NCBI GenBank assembly: GCA_019423685.1
Contig: JAHZAY010000002.1
Location: forward strand, 122,042 to 186,041
DNA length: 64,000 nucleotides
Direction: 5' to 3'
Source of the DNA: Clostridiales bacterium
Lineage (GTDB): Bacteria; Bacillota; Clostridia; Oscillospirales; Ruminococcaceae
Part shown: positions 53,266-62,018 of the stretch, piece by piece
Layout of the letters: each line of letters opens with the position of its first letter
How positions within the stretch are numbered: the stretch's first letter is position 1
Translations under genes and position numbers: made by a program
Notes under the pieces: generated by a model
Databases searched by the model: none
What the model was told of the DNA's origin: nothing
The model's input: only the letters and a program-made list of their open reading frames with translations

Positions 53266-53706
53266 ATGTCGGTTTTAAAGGTAAAACGGGTGCGCGAGGG
53301 GGCAAAGCTTCCTGCGCGCGCAACAAAGGGAAGTGCCGGATATGATCTGTACGCCTGCATCGGCGAGCCGTTGGTGATCCAACCGGGGCAGGTACAGAAA
53401 GTGCCCACCGGTGTTGCCATAGAGCTTGCAGATGAAAATTGTGTTGCGCTTGTCTTTGCGCGCAGCTCGATGGGGGTCAAGTATGGGGTGATCCCAGCCA
53501 ATGCAGTCGGAGTTATCGATTCGGACTACCGCGGCGAAGTTTGCGTCTTTTTGCGCAACCATTCGGATGCCCCCTACACGGTGCAGCCGCAGGATCGCGT
53601 CGCCCAGCTGGTGGTGATGCCGGTGTTGCTGCCGGAAATTGAGGAGGCATCGGAGCTCTCCGACACAGTTCGTGGGCAGGGCGGATTTGGCTCTACAGGA
53701 AAATAG
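53266..53706 (+). CDS. dut: dUTP diphosphatase
   Basis: The 146-residue trimeric dUTPase removes dUTP and supplies dUMP. Motifs AGYDLYA, ARSSMGVKYG, VGVIDSDYRGEV, DRVAQLVVMPV and the C-terminal GQGGFGSTG are complete. It starts behind AGGAGG, 12 bases after the U32 gene. Confidence 0.97.
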   Translation: MSVLKVKRVREGAKLPARATKGSAGYDLYACIGEPLVIQPGQVQKVPTGVAIELADENCVALVFARSSMGVKYGVIPANAVGVIDSDYRGEVCVFLRNHSDAPYTVQPQDRVAQLVVMPVLLPEIEEASELSDTVRGQGGFGSTGK

Positions 53707-53792
53707 GGAGCTCGTTTTCCCCGGCGGTGAGCAAGAGAAACGCATCATACAAGGGGAGAAAACGAGAAAAAATAAAGAAGGGAAATGGACTA

Positions 53793-54386
53793 ATGAAACT
53801 GATTCTAGCCTCGCAGTCGCCAAGGCGAAAAGAATTGCTCTCGCTTATCACCCAGGATTTTGAAGTACAGGTCAGCCATGTCGAGGAAAAAATCCCGTCC
53901 GGATTGCAGCCGCATGAGGCGGTGATGCACCTGGCAAGGATTAAGGCCGAGGCGGTGGCAGCGGAAATGGCAGCACAGCCGAATGCGCAGCCCGGAGTTG
54001 TCCTTGGAGCAGACACCGTCGTCGTGCTGGACGGAGAGATCATGGGAAAGCCGAAGGATCACGCCGACTGTGTGCGGATGATCTCTGCCCTGTCCGGTCG
54101 GGAACACGAGGTGCTGACCGGCGTGTGCATTGTAGAAAATGGGCGGGAAGAATCGTTTTATGAGAGGACGGCAGTGAAATTTTTAAAACTCAGCGACGAG
54201 GAGATCCAGTGGTATGCCTCGCTCGACGAGCCGTATGACAAAGCGGGAGCCTATGGCATCCAGGGATACGGGAGCTTGTTGATCGAGGGCATCTGCGGGG
54301 ACTATTTTAACGTGATGGGACTGCCGGTAGCAGCGCTCAACCGCAAGCTGTATGCTCTGGGAGTTTTGCAGCGCCGCAAGGCATAA
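53793..54386 (+). CDS. maf: Maf family nucleotide pyrophosphatase
   Basis: The 197-residue protein hydrolyses non-canonical or pyrimidine nucleotides and is linked to septum formation. It starts LILASQSPRRKELLSL and has LGADTVVVLDGEIMGKPKD and the AGAYGIQGYGSLLIEGICGD motif. ATG 53793 is chosen behind AAGGGAAA; the frame runs 22 codons upstream without a family match. It precedes the mre cluster, a common neighbour. Confidence 0.94.
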   Translation: MKLILASQSPRRKELLSLITQDFEVQVSHVEEKIPSGLQPHEAVMHLARIKAEAVAAEMAAQPNAQPGVVLGADTVVVLDGEIMGKPKDHADCVRMISALSGREHEVLTGVCIVENGREESFYERTAVKFLKLSDEEIQWYASLDEPYDKAGAYGIQGYGSLLIEGICGDYFNVMGLPVAALNRKLYALGVLQRRKA

Positions 54387-54711
54387 GATGGCAGATTTTG
54401 CCGTGAATAAGGCATTTTTTTGCTCCAAAAACAGCGCTTTATTGGGGAATTTAGACAGAGAAAGAGCGGGTTGCGGTGCAGGTTTGGTACAAATATCGTA
54501 ATTTTTTGACTCTGAAAGAAAATTCAAAAATTTCTGTTGAGATTGTGCGTTGTACAGGTTATAATATATAAGATAATGCGCCCCTTTCTGCCTTTGGACA
54601 GAAAAAGGCGTCACCAATGATGCAAAGTCCGCTTTGTCAAGCGGGTTCTCATATATTTTATGGATATGTAAGCGGGGAATAAGGCCGCAGATTTTGGCAG
54701 GAGGAAACATT
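54387..54711 (+). other. Intergenic region between maf and mreB
   Basis: 325 bases with the mreB promoter at 54537-54565 and a leader of about 145 bases holding a small hairpin (CCTTTCTG near 54583 with CAGAAAAAGG near 54599). No terminator after maf was clear. Confidence 0.6.
54537..54565 (+). promoter_or_regulatory. Promoter of the mreBCD-pbp2 cluster
   Basis: TTGAGA (54537-54542), a 17-base spacer and TATAAT (54560-54565). Confidence 0.75.
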
Positions 54712-55728
54712 ATGTTCGGAAAAGATATTGGAATTGATTTGGGCACAGCGAATACACTGGTGTTTATGAAGGGAAAAGGCATCATTATGCGCGAGCCTTC
54801 GGTAGTAGCGGTGGACACCAGAAACTACACCGTAAAATATGTCGGCCAGGAGGCAAAGGATGTCATCGGCCGTACCCCCGGTTCGATTGTGGCAGTCAGA
54901 CCGCTCAAGGACGGCGTCATTGCGGATTTTGATATTGCGGCCAGCATGTTGCAGATTTTCATCAAAAAAGCCTGCAACAACTCGATCTTTGCCCGCCCGC
55001 GCGTCGTAATCTGCATTCCATCGGGCGTCACTGCGGTTGAGCGCCGTGCAGTAAAAGAAGCTTCCCTCAAGGCCGGTGCACGCTATGTCGCCATCATTGA
55101 AGAGCCGATGGCGGCAGCCATCGGAGCCGGACTGCCGGTAGCGGAGGCCACCGGCAGCATGGTCGTCGATATCGGCGGCGGCACCAGCGAGGTTGCAGTC
55201 ATCTCGCTGGGCGGCATCGTTGCATCCCGTTCGGTAAGAGTCGGCGGAGACGAGTTTGATTCGGCCATTATCCAATATGTCAAGAAAAAATACAACCTGC
55301 TGATCGGTGACCGCACCGCAGAGAACATCAAGATTGAGATTGGTTCGGCCTATCCTTACGAGGATGAGCAGCCGATGGAGATCAAGGGCCGCAACCTGGT
55401 GGATGGCCTGCCGAAGAACATGATGCTGCATCCAGAAGAGGTGCGCGAGGCGCTGGCCGATTCGATCACCTCGGTGTTGGATGCCATCCGCACCACCCTC
55501 GAGCGCACTCCGCCGGAGCTTTCGGCCGACATCATCGACCACGGCATCACGCTGACCGGAGGCGGCGCACTGCTGCGCGGCTTGGATCAGCTGGTTTCCA
55601 AGGAGACTGGAATGCCGGTTCAGGTGGCGGAAAATCCACTGGACTGCGTCGCGGCCGGCACCGGCAAGCTGCTGGAAAATATGAGCACCATGAAGGAACT
55701 GCTCTCCGACGACGATTCCAAATATTAA
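54712..55728 (+). CDS. mreB: Rod shape-determining protein MreB
   Basis: The 338-residue actin homologue guides lateral wall growth. It starts GKDIGIDLGTANTLVFMKGK; phosphate loops VVDIGGGTSEVAVI and LTGGGALLRGLDQL are intact. ATG 54712 follows CAGGAGGAAAC; the frame runs 26 codons upstream without homology. Confidence 0.97.
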   Translation: MFGKDIGIDLGTANTLVFMKGKGIIMREPSVVAVDTRNYTVKYVGQEAKDVIGRTPGSIVAVRPLKDGVIADFDIAASMLQIFIKKACNNSIFARPRVVICIPSGVTAVERRAVKEASLKAGARYVAIIEEPMAAAIGAGLPVAEATGSMVVDIGGGTSEVAVISLGGIVASRSVRVGGDEFDSAIIQYVKKKYNLLIGDRTAENIKIEIGSAYPYEDEQPMEIKGRNLVDGLPKNMMLHPEEVREALADSITSVLDAIRTTLERTPPELSADIIDHGITLTGGGALLRGLDQLVSKETGMPVQVAENPLDCVAAGTGKLLENMSTMKELLSDDDSKY

Positions 55729-55881
55729 GCCTTTTGAGGTGGGCTGCCGGGCATAAATTGGCTTATGCGTACCGGCGGCCCTTTATTTTTTAATTGTGCA
55801 GGCAGGACAGGGGGAAAAGCTCTCTGCCCCAGACGCCAAACAATCCGGCCTCTGGAGCCGGGAAGGGAGAAAAGAAAAACC

Positions 55882-56781
55882 GTGAAGGAGTTTTTTCACA
55901 GCTGGGTTTTTAAGGTGCTGTTGGCGCTGGTGATTGTGATGTTTGCCTTCTTGCTGCGTGCCACCTTGACGATGGGCGCCTCCACCGTCTTTGAACAGAT
56001 TGTGGGGACGATCACAACCCCTTTGCAGTCGGTGAGCGCCTCTTTGAGCGGATCGGTCACCGGCTTTCTCGACCAGTTTTTGCACGCGCAGGAGATCTCT
56101 GAGGAGAATGAGCGGCTGCGCGAGGAAAACCGCCAACTGCTCGAGCAGATGGTCGATTATGAAAACTACAAAAATGAAAACGAAAGCTTAAAGGAGCAGC
56201 TGCAAATTCAGGAGGACAACCCCGATTGGGAGACGATGACGGCATCGGTAATCGGGCGAGATCCCTCCGATGAGTTCTACTCCTTTACGATCGACAAGGG
56301 GACGCTGGACGGCGTTGCCTATCAGGACCCGGTTATCACAGCCGACGGTCTGGTGGGAATTGTCTCGGAGGTGGGACCGGTCTTTGCAAAGGTTACCACC
56401 ATTTTGGATGTGCGCTTAAACGTCGCGTGCCAGGATGTGCGCACCCAGGACGTAGCCACCGTATCGGGGGACATTTCCCTTGCAGAGAATGGACAGTGCC
56501 GCATGTCGCTGATCCCCAGGGAGAGCGGCATTGCCAAAGGAGACATCATCCAGACGGCCGGCACGTCCGGACTGTATCCGCAAGGAATCATTATCGGGCG
56601 GGTCAGCGATGTGGGCTATGAGCCCAGCGGTACGATGATGTATGCGGTGGTGCAGCCGGCAAGCGAGATTGAAACAGTCAAAGATGTGGTGATTATCACC
56701 TCCTTTAAAGGACAGGGAAGCAGCTTGACCAGCTTTGAAAATGGAACAGCTGCCTCTGATCAAGAGGAGCCGGCAGAGTAG
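55882..56781 (+). CDS. mreC: Rod shape-determining protein MreC
   Basis: The 299-residue protein has one N-terminal membrane helix, a coiled coil (about residues 70-115, rich in Glu and Leu) and the beta-rich periplasmic-side domain, with VIGRDPSDEFYSFTIDKG and TAGTSGLYPQGIIIG. It links MreB filaments to PBP2. GTG 55882 is used because GGAAGGGAG precedes it and the membrane helix then starts at the normal distance. Confidence 0.93.
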   Translation: MKEFFHSWVFKVLLALVIVMFAFLLRATLTMGASTVFEQIVGTITTPLQSVSASLSGSVTGFLDQFLHAQEISEENERLREENRQLLEQMVDYENYKNENESLKEQLQIQEDNPDWETMTASVIGRDPSDEFYSFTIDKGTLDGVAYQDPVITADGLVGIVSEVGPVFAKVTTILDVRLNVACQDVRTQDVATVSGDISLAENGQCRMSLIPRESGIAKGDIIQTAGTSGLYPQGIIIGRVSDVGYEPSGTMMYAVVQPASEIETVKDVVIITSFKGQGSSLTSFENGTAASDQEEPAE

Positions 56782-56790
56782 GGGGAGCAT

Positions 56791-57315
56791 ATGAACCGAC
56801 GCACCAAAATCATCATTGCAAAATATCTGCTCTACTGTGTGCTGATGCTGCTGCTTTATGTGCTGCAGAGTGACCCAAATCTCTTTTGGATTGCCGGCGC
56901 AAAGCCGGTGCTGGTACTGCCGTTTGCGGTGTGCATCGCCATGTTTGACCAGCAGCTTGCAGGCGGGCTGTTTGGGCTGCTTGCGGGCATTCTGTGCGAT
57001 ACCTCCTCGAGCATGCTGTTTGGCTTTCAGTCGATCCTTTACCTTGTGATCTGCACAGCGGTGGGGTTGCTGGTCGTCTACTTTATGCAGCCCTCGGTGG
57101 CCAACAGCCTCATCTTTGTGGGCTGTGGCTTTGCTGCGAGGCTGCTGCTGGAATATTTCTTTTACTATGCAATGTGGGGTTACGCCAATACCCACCTGAT
57201 CCTTTTGGACAACATGCTGCCCAATTTGATCTACACATTGGTGCTGACCCCGGTTTTTTATCTGCTTGTGCGCAGAATGCACCGCTTTTTTGAGACAAAG
57301 CTGGAAGCTTGCTGA
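56791..57315 (+). CDS. mreD: Rod shape-determining protein MreD
   Basis: The 174-residue protein has about five membrane helices and fits MreD in length and position. Sequence conservation of this family is low, and the call rests largely on its place between mreC and pbp2. It starts 9 bases after mreC. Confidence 0.88.
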   Translation: MNRRTKIIIAKYLLYCVLMLLLYVLQSDPNLFWIAGAKPVLVLPFAVCIAMFDQQLAGGLFGLLAGILCDTSSSMLFGFQSILYLVICTAVGLLVVYFMQPSVANSLIFVGCGFAARLLLEYFFYYAMWGYANTHLILLDNMLPNLIYTLVLTPVFYLLVRRMHRFFETKLEAC

Positions 57316-57368
57316 TTGTACGCAGGCAGAATCGGGAAAATGGTCTATGACAGATGGGAGGGACCATG

Positions 57369-59498
57369 ATGGACGAGAAAAAAACAGGCAAGGGCAGGGT
57401 GTTTCTGCTGGTGGCAGTCATCATCATCATCTTTGTGGCGTTTGCGCTGCGGCTGATGAACTACCAGATTGTGCAGGGGGACGACTATCAGCAGATGGCC
57501 CAAGGCAACTATACCAGTATTCAGACGATTGATGCGGCGCGCGGAGAGCTCCTCGACCGCTATGGACGGCCGCTGGCAGTCAACGAGGTCAGCTATGACG
57601 TCATGATCAACGAGGCCTACCTGCCCAACGACATGAAAAATACCGTCATTGAACGGATCATCCTGCTGATGGAGCAGGAGGGGCAGACCTGGATTGACAC
57701 CCTGCCGATCAGCACCACCGAGCCGTTTACCTTTTTGGATGAAACCGATATCCAGAAAAAGCAGCTCGAACAGATTAAGACCAACAACAAGATCAACCTC
57801 GACGCCGACGCCGAGACGACCCTGCAAAATCTGTTGGAGAAGTACGACCTTGACGAGATGGAGGACCGCGTGATGGCCCGCAAGATCGCGGGTGTGCGCT
57901 ATCAGATGGAGATCTACGGCTCCAACGACTCCACCCCTTATACCTTTTCGCAGGACATCCCCATCGACGTAGTGGTCAAGATTAAAGAATACAGCCAACA
58001 GATGCCCGGCATTGAGATTAAAGAGACCACCAGCCGCCGCTATGTGGACGGTTCTTTGGCTCCGCACGCGGTGGGCATTGTCGGTTCGATCACTCAGGAG
58101 GAGTACACCTCCTACAATGAGCAGATCCTCGAACAGATCAAGCAGGAGCATCCCGATTGGAGCGAGGACCAGATCAACCAGGAATACCAGCTGCAAAAGT
58201 ATGGTTACAGCGACATTGTCGGCAAGAGCGGCCTGGAATTTGCCATGGAGGACGAGCTCAGAGGGGAGCGCGGGCAGCGGCTGATCACCACCGATGCCAG
58301 CGGCAATGTCCTTTCCAGCGAGGTCATCAAGCAGGCAACTCCCGGCAACACCATCGTCACCACCATCGACAAGGATTTGCAGAGAGCGGCCATTCAGGGC
58401 TGTATCGACTTTTTGGAGATGGTATCGGAGACTTATGCGCCGGATGAGGGCGGCAGTGCCGACCGCATCTCGGTGGTGGCCCAGGACGTCAAGAGCGGTG
58501 AGATTTTGGCGATGGTCAACTACCCGACCTACGATCTGTCGGACTACTACACAAACTATGCCCAGCTGAGCTCCGACCCGCTGCATCCGCTCATCAACTA
58601 CTGCACACAGGGCATCTACATGCCGGGCTCCATCTACAAGCCGGTGGTTGCCATTGGTGGACTTGCATCCGGCGTCATCGATGCGGACACCCTCATCAAC
58701 TGCCAGCAGATCTATGAGACCGGGACTTCCTATAACCCGCGCTGCTTGGGACGTCATGGCCCGATCAATGTCCAGTATGCGCTGATGGTTTCCTGCAACT
58801 ACTTCTTCTACGAAACCGGCACACGGCAGGGCATCGACAACATCGTCAAATATTCTAAGGAGCTGGGGCTCGGCGTCGAGAGCGGCATCGAGCTGTCCGA
58901 GGCCACCGGCCACATCTCCAGTCCAGAATATTATGAATCGGTTCGCCAAGGTCAGACCGACGACACCTGGACCTACGGTAACGTCCTGCAGTCCTCCATC
59001 GGTCAGCTGGACAACGCCTACACCCCTTTGCAGATGGCAAACTACGTTGCAACGCTGGCCAATAACGGAAAGCGGATGCGCTCCCATCTGGTTAAGTCGA
59101 TTGAGTCTTACAACCTTGAAGAGACTGTTTCCACCGTGGAACCGGAGGTATTGAATCAGGTCGAAGCCAGTGCCGACGACTTTGAACAGGTCCGGCAAGG
59201 TATGATTCGCTGTGCAACCGATGCCACGCTCGGTTCTGCCCGGTATTACTTTGCAGACTACCCCATCACGGTAGCGGCTAAGACCGGTACGCCACAGGCT
59301 TCGGGCGGAGATTTGGACGCAACCTTTATCGCCTATGCCCCGGCAAACGACCCAGAGATTGCGGTCGCAGTCGTGGTGGAAAACGGTTACAGCGGCCAGC
59401 GCGGTGCACCGATTGCGCGGTCGGTCTTTAACGAATATTTTGGACTCAACGACGACACCGAGGTGCAGCAGAGCAGCGACGGCCAGCTGATTCCATAA
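57369..59498 (+). CDS. Penicillin-binding protein 2 (elongation transpeptidase)
   Basis: The 709-residue class B PBP cross-links peptidoglycan during elongation. It has one N-terminal membrane helix, a dimerisation domain (AARGELLDRYGRPLA) and a transpeptidase domain. Catalytic motifs are SIYK in MPGSIYKPV, SCN in MVSCNYFF and KTG in AAKTGTPQ. ATG 57369 lies 7 bases after GGGAGG; an adjacent ATG at 57366 is also possible. Length is within the range for clostridial PBP2 with its long dimerisation domain. Confidence 0.95.
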   Translation: MDEKKTGKGRVFLLVAVIIIIFVAFALRLMNYQIVQGDDYQQMAQGNYTSIQTIDAARGELLDRYGRPLAVNEVSYDVMINEAYLPNDMKNTVIERIILLMEQEGQTWIDTLPISTTEPFTFLDETDIQKKQLEQIKTNNKINLDADAETTLQNLLEKYDLDEMEDRVMARKIAGVRYQMEIYGSNDSTPYTFSQDIPIDVVVKIKEYSQQMPGIEIKETTSRRYVDGSLAPHAVGIVGSITQEEYTSYNEQILEQIKQEHPDWSEDQINQEYQLQKYGYSDIVGKSGLEFAMEDELRGERGQRLITTDASGNVLSSEVIKQATPGNTIVTTIDKDLQRAAIQGCIDFLEMVSETYAPDEGGSADRISVVAQDVKSGEILAMVNYPTYDLSDYYTNYAQLSSDPLHPLINYCTQGIYMPGSIYKPVVAIGGLASGVIDADTLINCQQIYETGTSYNPRCLGRHGPINVQYALMVSCNYFFYETGTRQGIDNIVKYSKELGLGVESGIELSEATGHISSPEYYESVRQGQTDDTWTYGNVLQSSIGQLDNAYTPLQMANYVATLANNGKRMRSHLVKSIESYNLEETVSTVEPEVLNQVEASADDFEQVRQGMIRCATDATLGSARYYFADYPITVAAKTGTPQASGGDLDATFIAYAPANDPEIAVAVVVENGYSGQRGAPIARSVFNEYFGLNDDTEVQQSSDGQLIP

Positions 59499-59520
59499 GA
59501 TGATAATAGAATTTTTGAAA

Positions 59521-59557
59521 GGCAGGACATGGATTCTAACCTGTGTCCTGCCTTGCT
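59521..59557 (+). terminator. Probable terminator after the PBP2 gene
   Basis: GGCAGGACA pairs with TGTCCTGCC across a 14-base loop; the following TTGCTTG is only partly T-rich. Confidence 0.6.
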
Positions 59558-59686
59558 TGCCTAGCCAAAGAAAAAGAAATGTGTGTTTCATGTGAAATTC
59601 AATGAAAAGCATGATATTATTATGTGAATCTTTACGAAAAATAGAGATATTATTGATTGAAATACACAAAATTGAGCGAAAAATAG

Positions 59687-59715
59687 TTTACAAAAGCAAG
59701 CAATAATGATAAACT
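59687..59715 (+). promoter_or_regulatory. mgsA promoter
   Basis: TTTACA (59687-59692), a 17-base spacer and TAAACT (59710-59715). The leader to mgsA is about 190 bases. Confidence 0.5.
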
Positions 59716-59907
59716 ATAGGTGAAAAGCAAAAATAACTACGCTTTTAGACTGAAAGTGCGGGCTTTCGGCCTTTGCTTGCTGTGGGAAACAGCAAAAAAC
59801 AAAGAGAAACAACAAAAACAAATTCCCGCTTTTTGTTTGACAGATACATCCAAGGCGTGCTTTGAGGTGTTTTTGATATTGCGGATAGAAAGGAATGAAA
59901 AGAACAG

Positions 59908-60312
59908 ATGAATATTGGTTTGATTGCGCACGACTCCAAAAAAGAACTGATGGTACAGTTTTGCATTGCGTACTGCGGCATCCTCAGCCGGCACAACCTG
60001 TGCGCCACGGGAACAACCGGAAAACTGGTGGCGGAAGCGACCGGACTGGATGTCTTTCGTTTCCTAAGCGGCTCACAGGGAGGAGACCAACAGATTGCTG
60101 CACGAATCGCCTGCAACGAACTGGATCTTCTGCTGATGTTCCGTGATCCGATCACAGTAAAGCCCAACGAGCTCAATGAAGCGAATATCCTGCGGCTGTG
60201 TGATGTACACAATGTGCCGGTTGCGACCAACATTGCGACCGCTGAGGCGCTGATCCATGCGCTCGAGCACGGTGATCTGGATTGGAGAAATATTGGAAAC
60301 CCGAACGTCTAG
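59908..60312 (+). CDS. mgsA: Methylglyoxal synthase
   Basis: The 134-residue enzyme turns dihydroxyacetone phosphate into methylglyoxal, a bypass of lower glycolysis under phosphate stress. The family motifs AHDSKKELM, ATGTTGKL, SGSQGGDQQIAA (catalytic Asp) and LMFRDPITVKP are intact. Length is normal. Confidence 0.96.
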   Translation: MNIGLIAHDSKKELMVQFCIAYCGILSRHNLCATGTTGKLVAEATGLDVFRFLSGSQGGDQQIAARIACNELDLLLMFRDPITVKPNELNEANILRLCDVHNVPVATNIATAEALIHALEHGDLDWRNIGNPNV

Positions 60313-60374
60313 GCTGGAATCAGGGTACAATACCGGGCAAAAGGCAATGATAGTTGAGTTGAAAAATCTGAGGG

Positions 60375-60413
60375 AGAATGCCAGGAAGTGTGAACAACTG
60401 GCATTCTTTTTTC
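60375..60413 (+). terminator. Intrinsic terminator after mgsA
   Basis: AGAATGCCAG pairs with CTGGCATTCT around 13 bases, followed by a T-run. Confidence 0.9.
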
Positions 60414-60498
60414 ATGGCTTTATGTGGGGGAAAAACGGTTAGCAAAAGAAGTATGTCCGTTTTTTGCCGGGCGCACAAACTTTTTTTGTCCATTGGAC

Positions 60499-60527
60499 TT
60501 GACCTGAAGGCGCCAATGCGGTATGAT
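60499..60527 (+). promoter_or_regulatory. Promoter of the T-box leader
   Basis: TTGACC (60499-60504), a 17-base spacer and TATGAT (60522-60527). Confidence 0.75.
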
Positions 60528-60533
60528 AAGGGT

Positions 60534-60818
60534 GTTCCATCGGGAACGAAAGCAACTGAATCATTAAAAAAGCGTTTTGACGCAGGAGGAGTAACGGGCG
60601 CACCGCCGTTCAGAGAAGGTCCTCACGGCTGCAAGGGACCTCGGACAGGAGCTTTGTGAAGACACCTGCGCAGCTGAAGTGGGACAAACCATTTCCGTAG
60701 CCCCCGCGTTAAGGGAAAGAGGGAGAGGAAGAAATTCTTCTCTGAAGATAGGGTGGCACCGCGTGGACAATGCTCCTCGCCCCTTACAGCAATGCTGTAG
60801 GGGACGGGAGCTTTTTTT
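60534..60818 (+). promoter_or_regulatory. T-box riboswitch, probably tRNA-Asp responsive
   Basis: The T-box sequence AGGGTGGCACCGCG is complete at 60750-60763. The TGGC bulge would pair with a tRNA ending GCCA, matching the G discriminator of tRNA-Asp. A GAC triplet at 60683-60685 in GGGACAAACC is the likely specifier (Asp). The intrinsic terminator is a long stem at 60772-60811 with loop AAT and seven T; the T-box core can pair with its 5' side as the antiterminator. It controls the GNAT gene and, 128 bases after that, aspS. Confidence 0.9.
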
Positions 60819-60903
60819 ATTGCCCTTTGCAAAAAGGGCGGTGCGCAACCGAACCTTTCCCGGTGGCAGCGCAAGGACAGAGGAGAAAAACGGAGGGAAT
60901 GCC

Positions 60904-61890
60904 ATGGCTTTTTTGGACCCGACCGAGGGCAACCGGTATTTTGGAAATCCACATTTTCACCTGCGCTTGGTGAAAACAGTCCCGGCCAACCCCCAAAAGG
61001 GTTGGGTGCCGGCCTATCACTTTGAGATGGTGGCGGATGGTGTAGTCGTTGGCCAGTGCAATCTGCGGGTGGGCAGTCTTCAGGCAGTAGCCTATCCGGG
61101 CAACATTGGGTATGCGGTGGAGGAGCGCTATCGCGGACACCATTATGCGATCAAAGCCGCGCGGCTGCTGCTGCGTCTGGCGGCCCGCCACCGGATGGAG
61201 CGGGTGCTGCTGACCTGCCGCCCGGACAACATCGCTTCCCGCAGGACCTGTGAGCACCTGGGAGCACAACTGCGCGGCAAGGTCGCCGTTGAGCAGACCC
61301 ATGAGATGTACGAGCAGGGGGAGCGGGAACTGCTGCAATATGTCGTCGAGCTGGACGGCTGTATCCTCCCGGCACTGGAAAGCGATATCCCAAAGATCGC
61401 GGCGCTCTATGATGCGGTGACCGACGCCGAGGAACGAGGCGTCTGCTATTCAGGGTGGGAAAAGGGGGAATATCCGCAGGAGTGGACGGCCCGAGAGCTG
61501 TATGCGCGGGGCGGCCTTCATGTGGTGCTGGACTCCACCGGACGCAAGGTGTTGGCCTCGGCGGCCTATGACAGCGACCACGACGACTGCTATGACAAGA
61601 TCCGCTGGTCGCGCCCCGTATGCAACAAAGATACCCTGTGTATCCATACACTGGCAGTGCACCCGGACTGCCGCGGTCAGGGTTTGGGGGAAAAGATGAT
61701 GCGCTTTGGCTTTTCCCAGGTCGCAGAGCAGGGATTGCAGGGAATCCGCATCGACACCTGGGTACAGAATTTGCCGGGCCTGTCGCTCTATCACAAGCTC
61801 GGTTACCGGGATGCGGGGGTGCTGGATCAAGACGTACACTACCCCGGCGATGAGATGGCGTATTGCTTTTTAGAATGGTATTCGGAATAG
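60904..61890 (+). CDS. Tandem GNAT N-acetyltransferase under T-box control
   Basis: The 328-residue protein has two GNAT-like domains. The first (about 1-150) has an acetyl-CoA loop in RYRGHHYAIKAARLL; the second (about 155-328) has the fuller motif DCRGQGLGEKMMRFGF and the end SLYHKLGYRDAG. The first domain resembles the RimJ/RimL type. ATG 60904 follows GGAGGGAATGCC. It is the first gene after an Asp-type T-box and comes before aspS, so its expression should rise when charged tRNA-Asp is low. The substrate is unknown. Confidence 0.85.
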   Translation: MAFLDPTEGNRYFGNPHFHLRLVKTVPANPQKGWVPAYHFEMVADGVVVGQCNLRVGSLQAVAYPGNIGYAVEERYRGHHYAIKAARLLLRLAARHRMERVLLTCRPDNIASRRTCEHLGAQLRGKVAVEQTHEMYEQGERELLQYVVELDGCILPALESDIPKIAALYDAVTDAEERGVCYSGWEKGEYPQEWTARELYARGGLHVVLDSTGRKVLASAAYDSDHDDCYDKIRWSRPVCNKDTLCIHTLAVHPDCRGQGLGEKMMRFGFSQVAEQGLQGIRIDTWVQNLPGLSLYHKLGYRDAGVLDQDVHYPGDEMAYCFLEWYSE

Positions 61891-62018
61891 GGAATAGGGC
61901 CTTTCCAACAAGATGTTCTATCTTTTAGGAAAGATAGAAACCCCATTTTTTGCGGCGAGGTTTGACCCTGTGAAAGATAGAAAAAGGCAAAAATTTGCAA
62001 TAAAAAGGAGAATGCACA

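Larger units (their letters stand above)
59499..59907 (+). other. Intergenic region before mgsA
   Basis: 409 bases with a terminator-like hairpin (59521-59552) and the mgsA promoter (59687-59715). A 63-codon frame at 59720-59911 lacks a binding site and family-like features. Otherwise nothing is recognised. Confidence 0.6.

Noticed and set aside
57345..59669. 774-codon open frame on the minus strand opposite the PBP2 gene
   Set aside because: Mirror of the codon pattern of the PBP2 gene; no plausible start signal or domain.
59720..59911. 63-codon frame before mgsA
   Set aside because: No binding site, atypical composition, and it overlaps the leader of mgsA.
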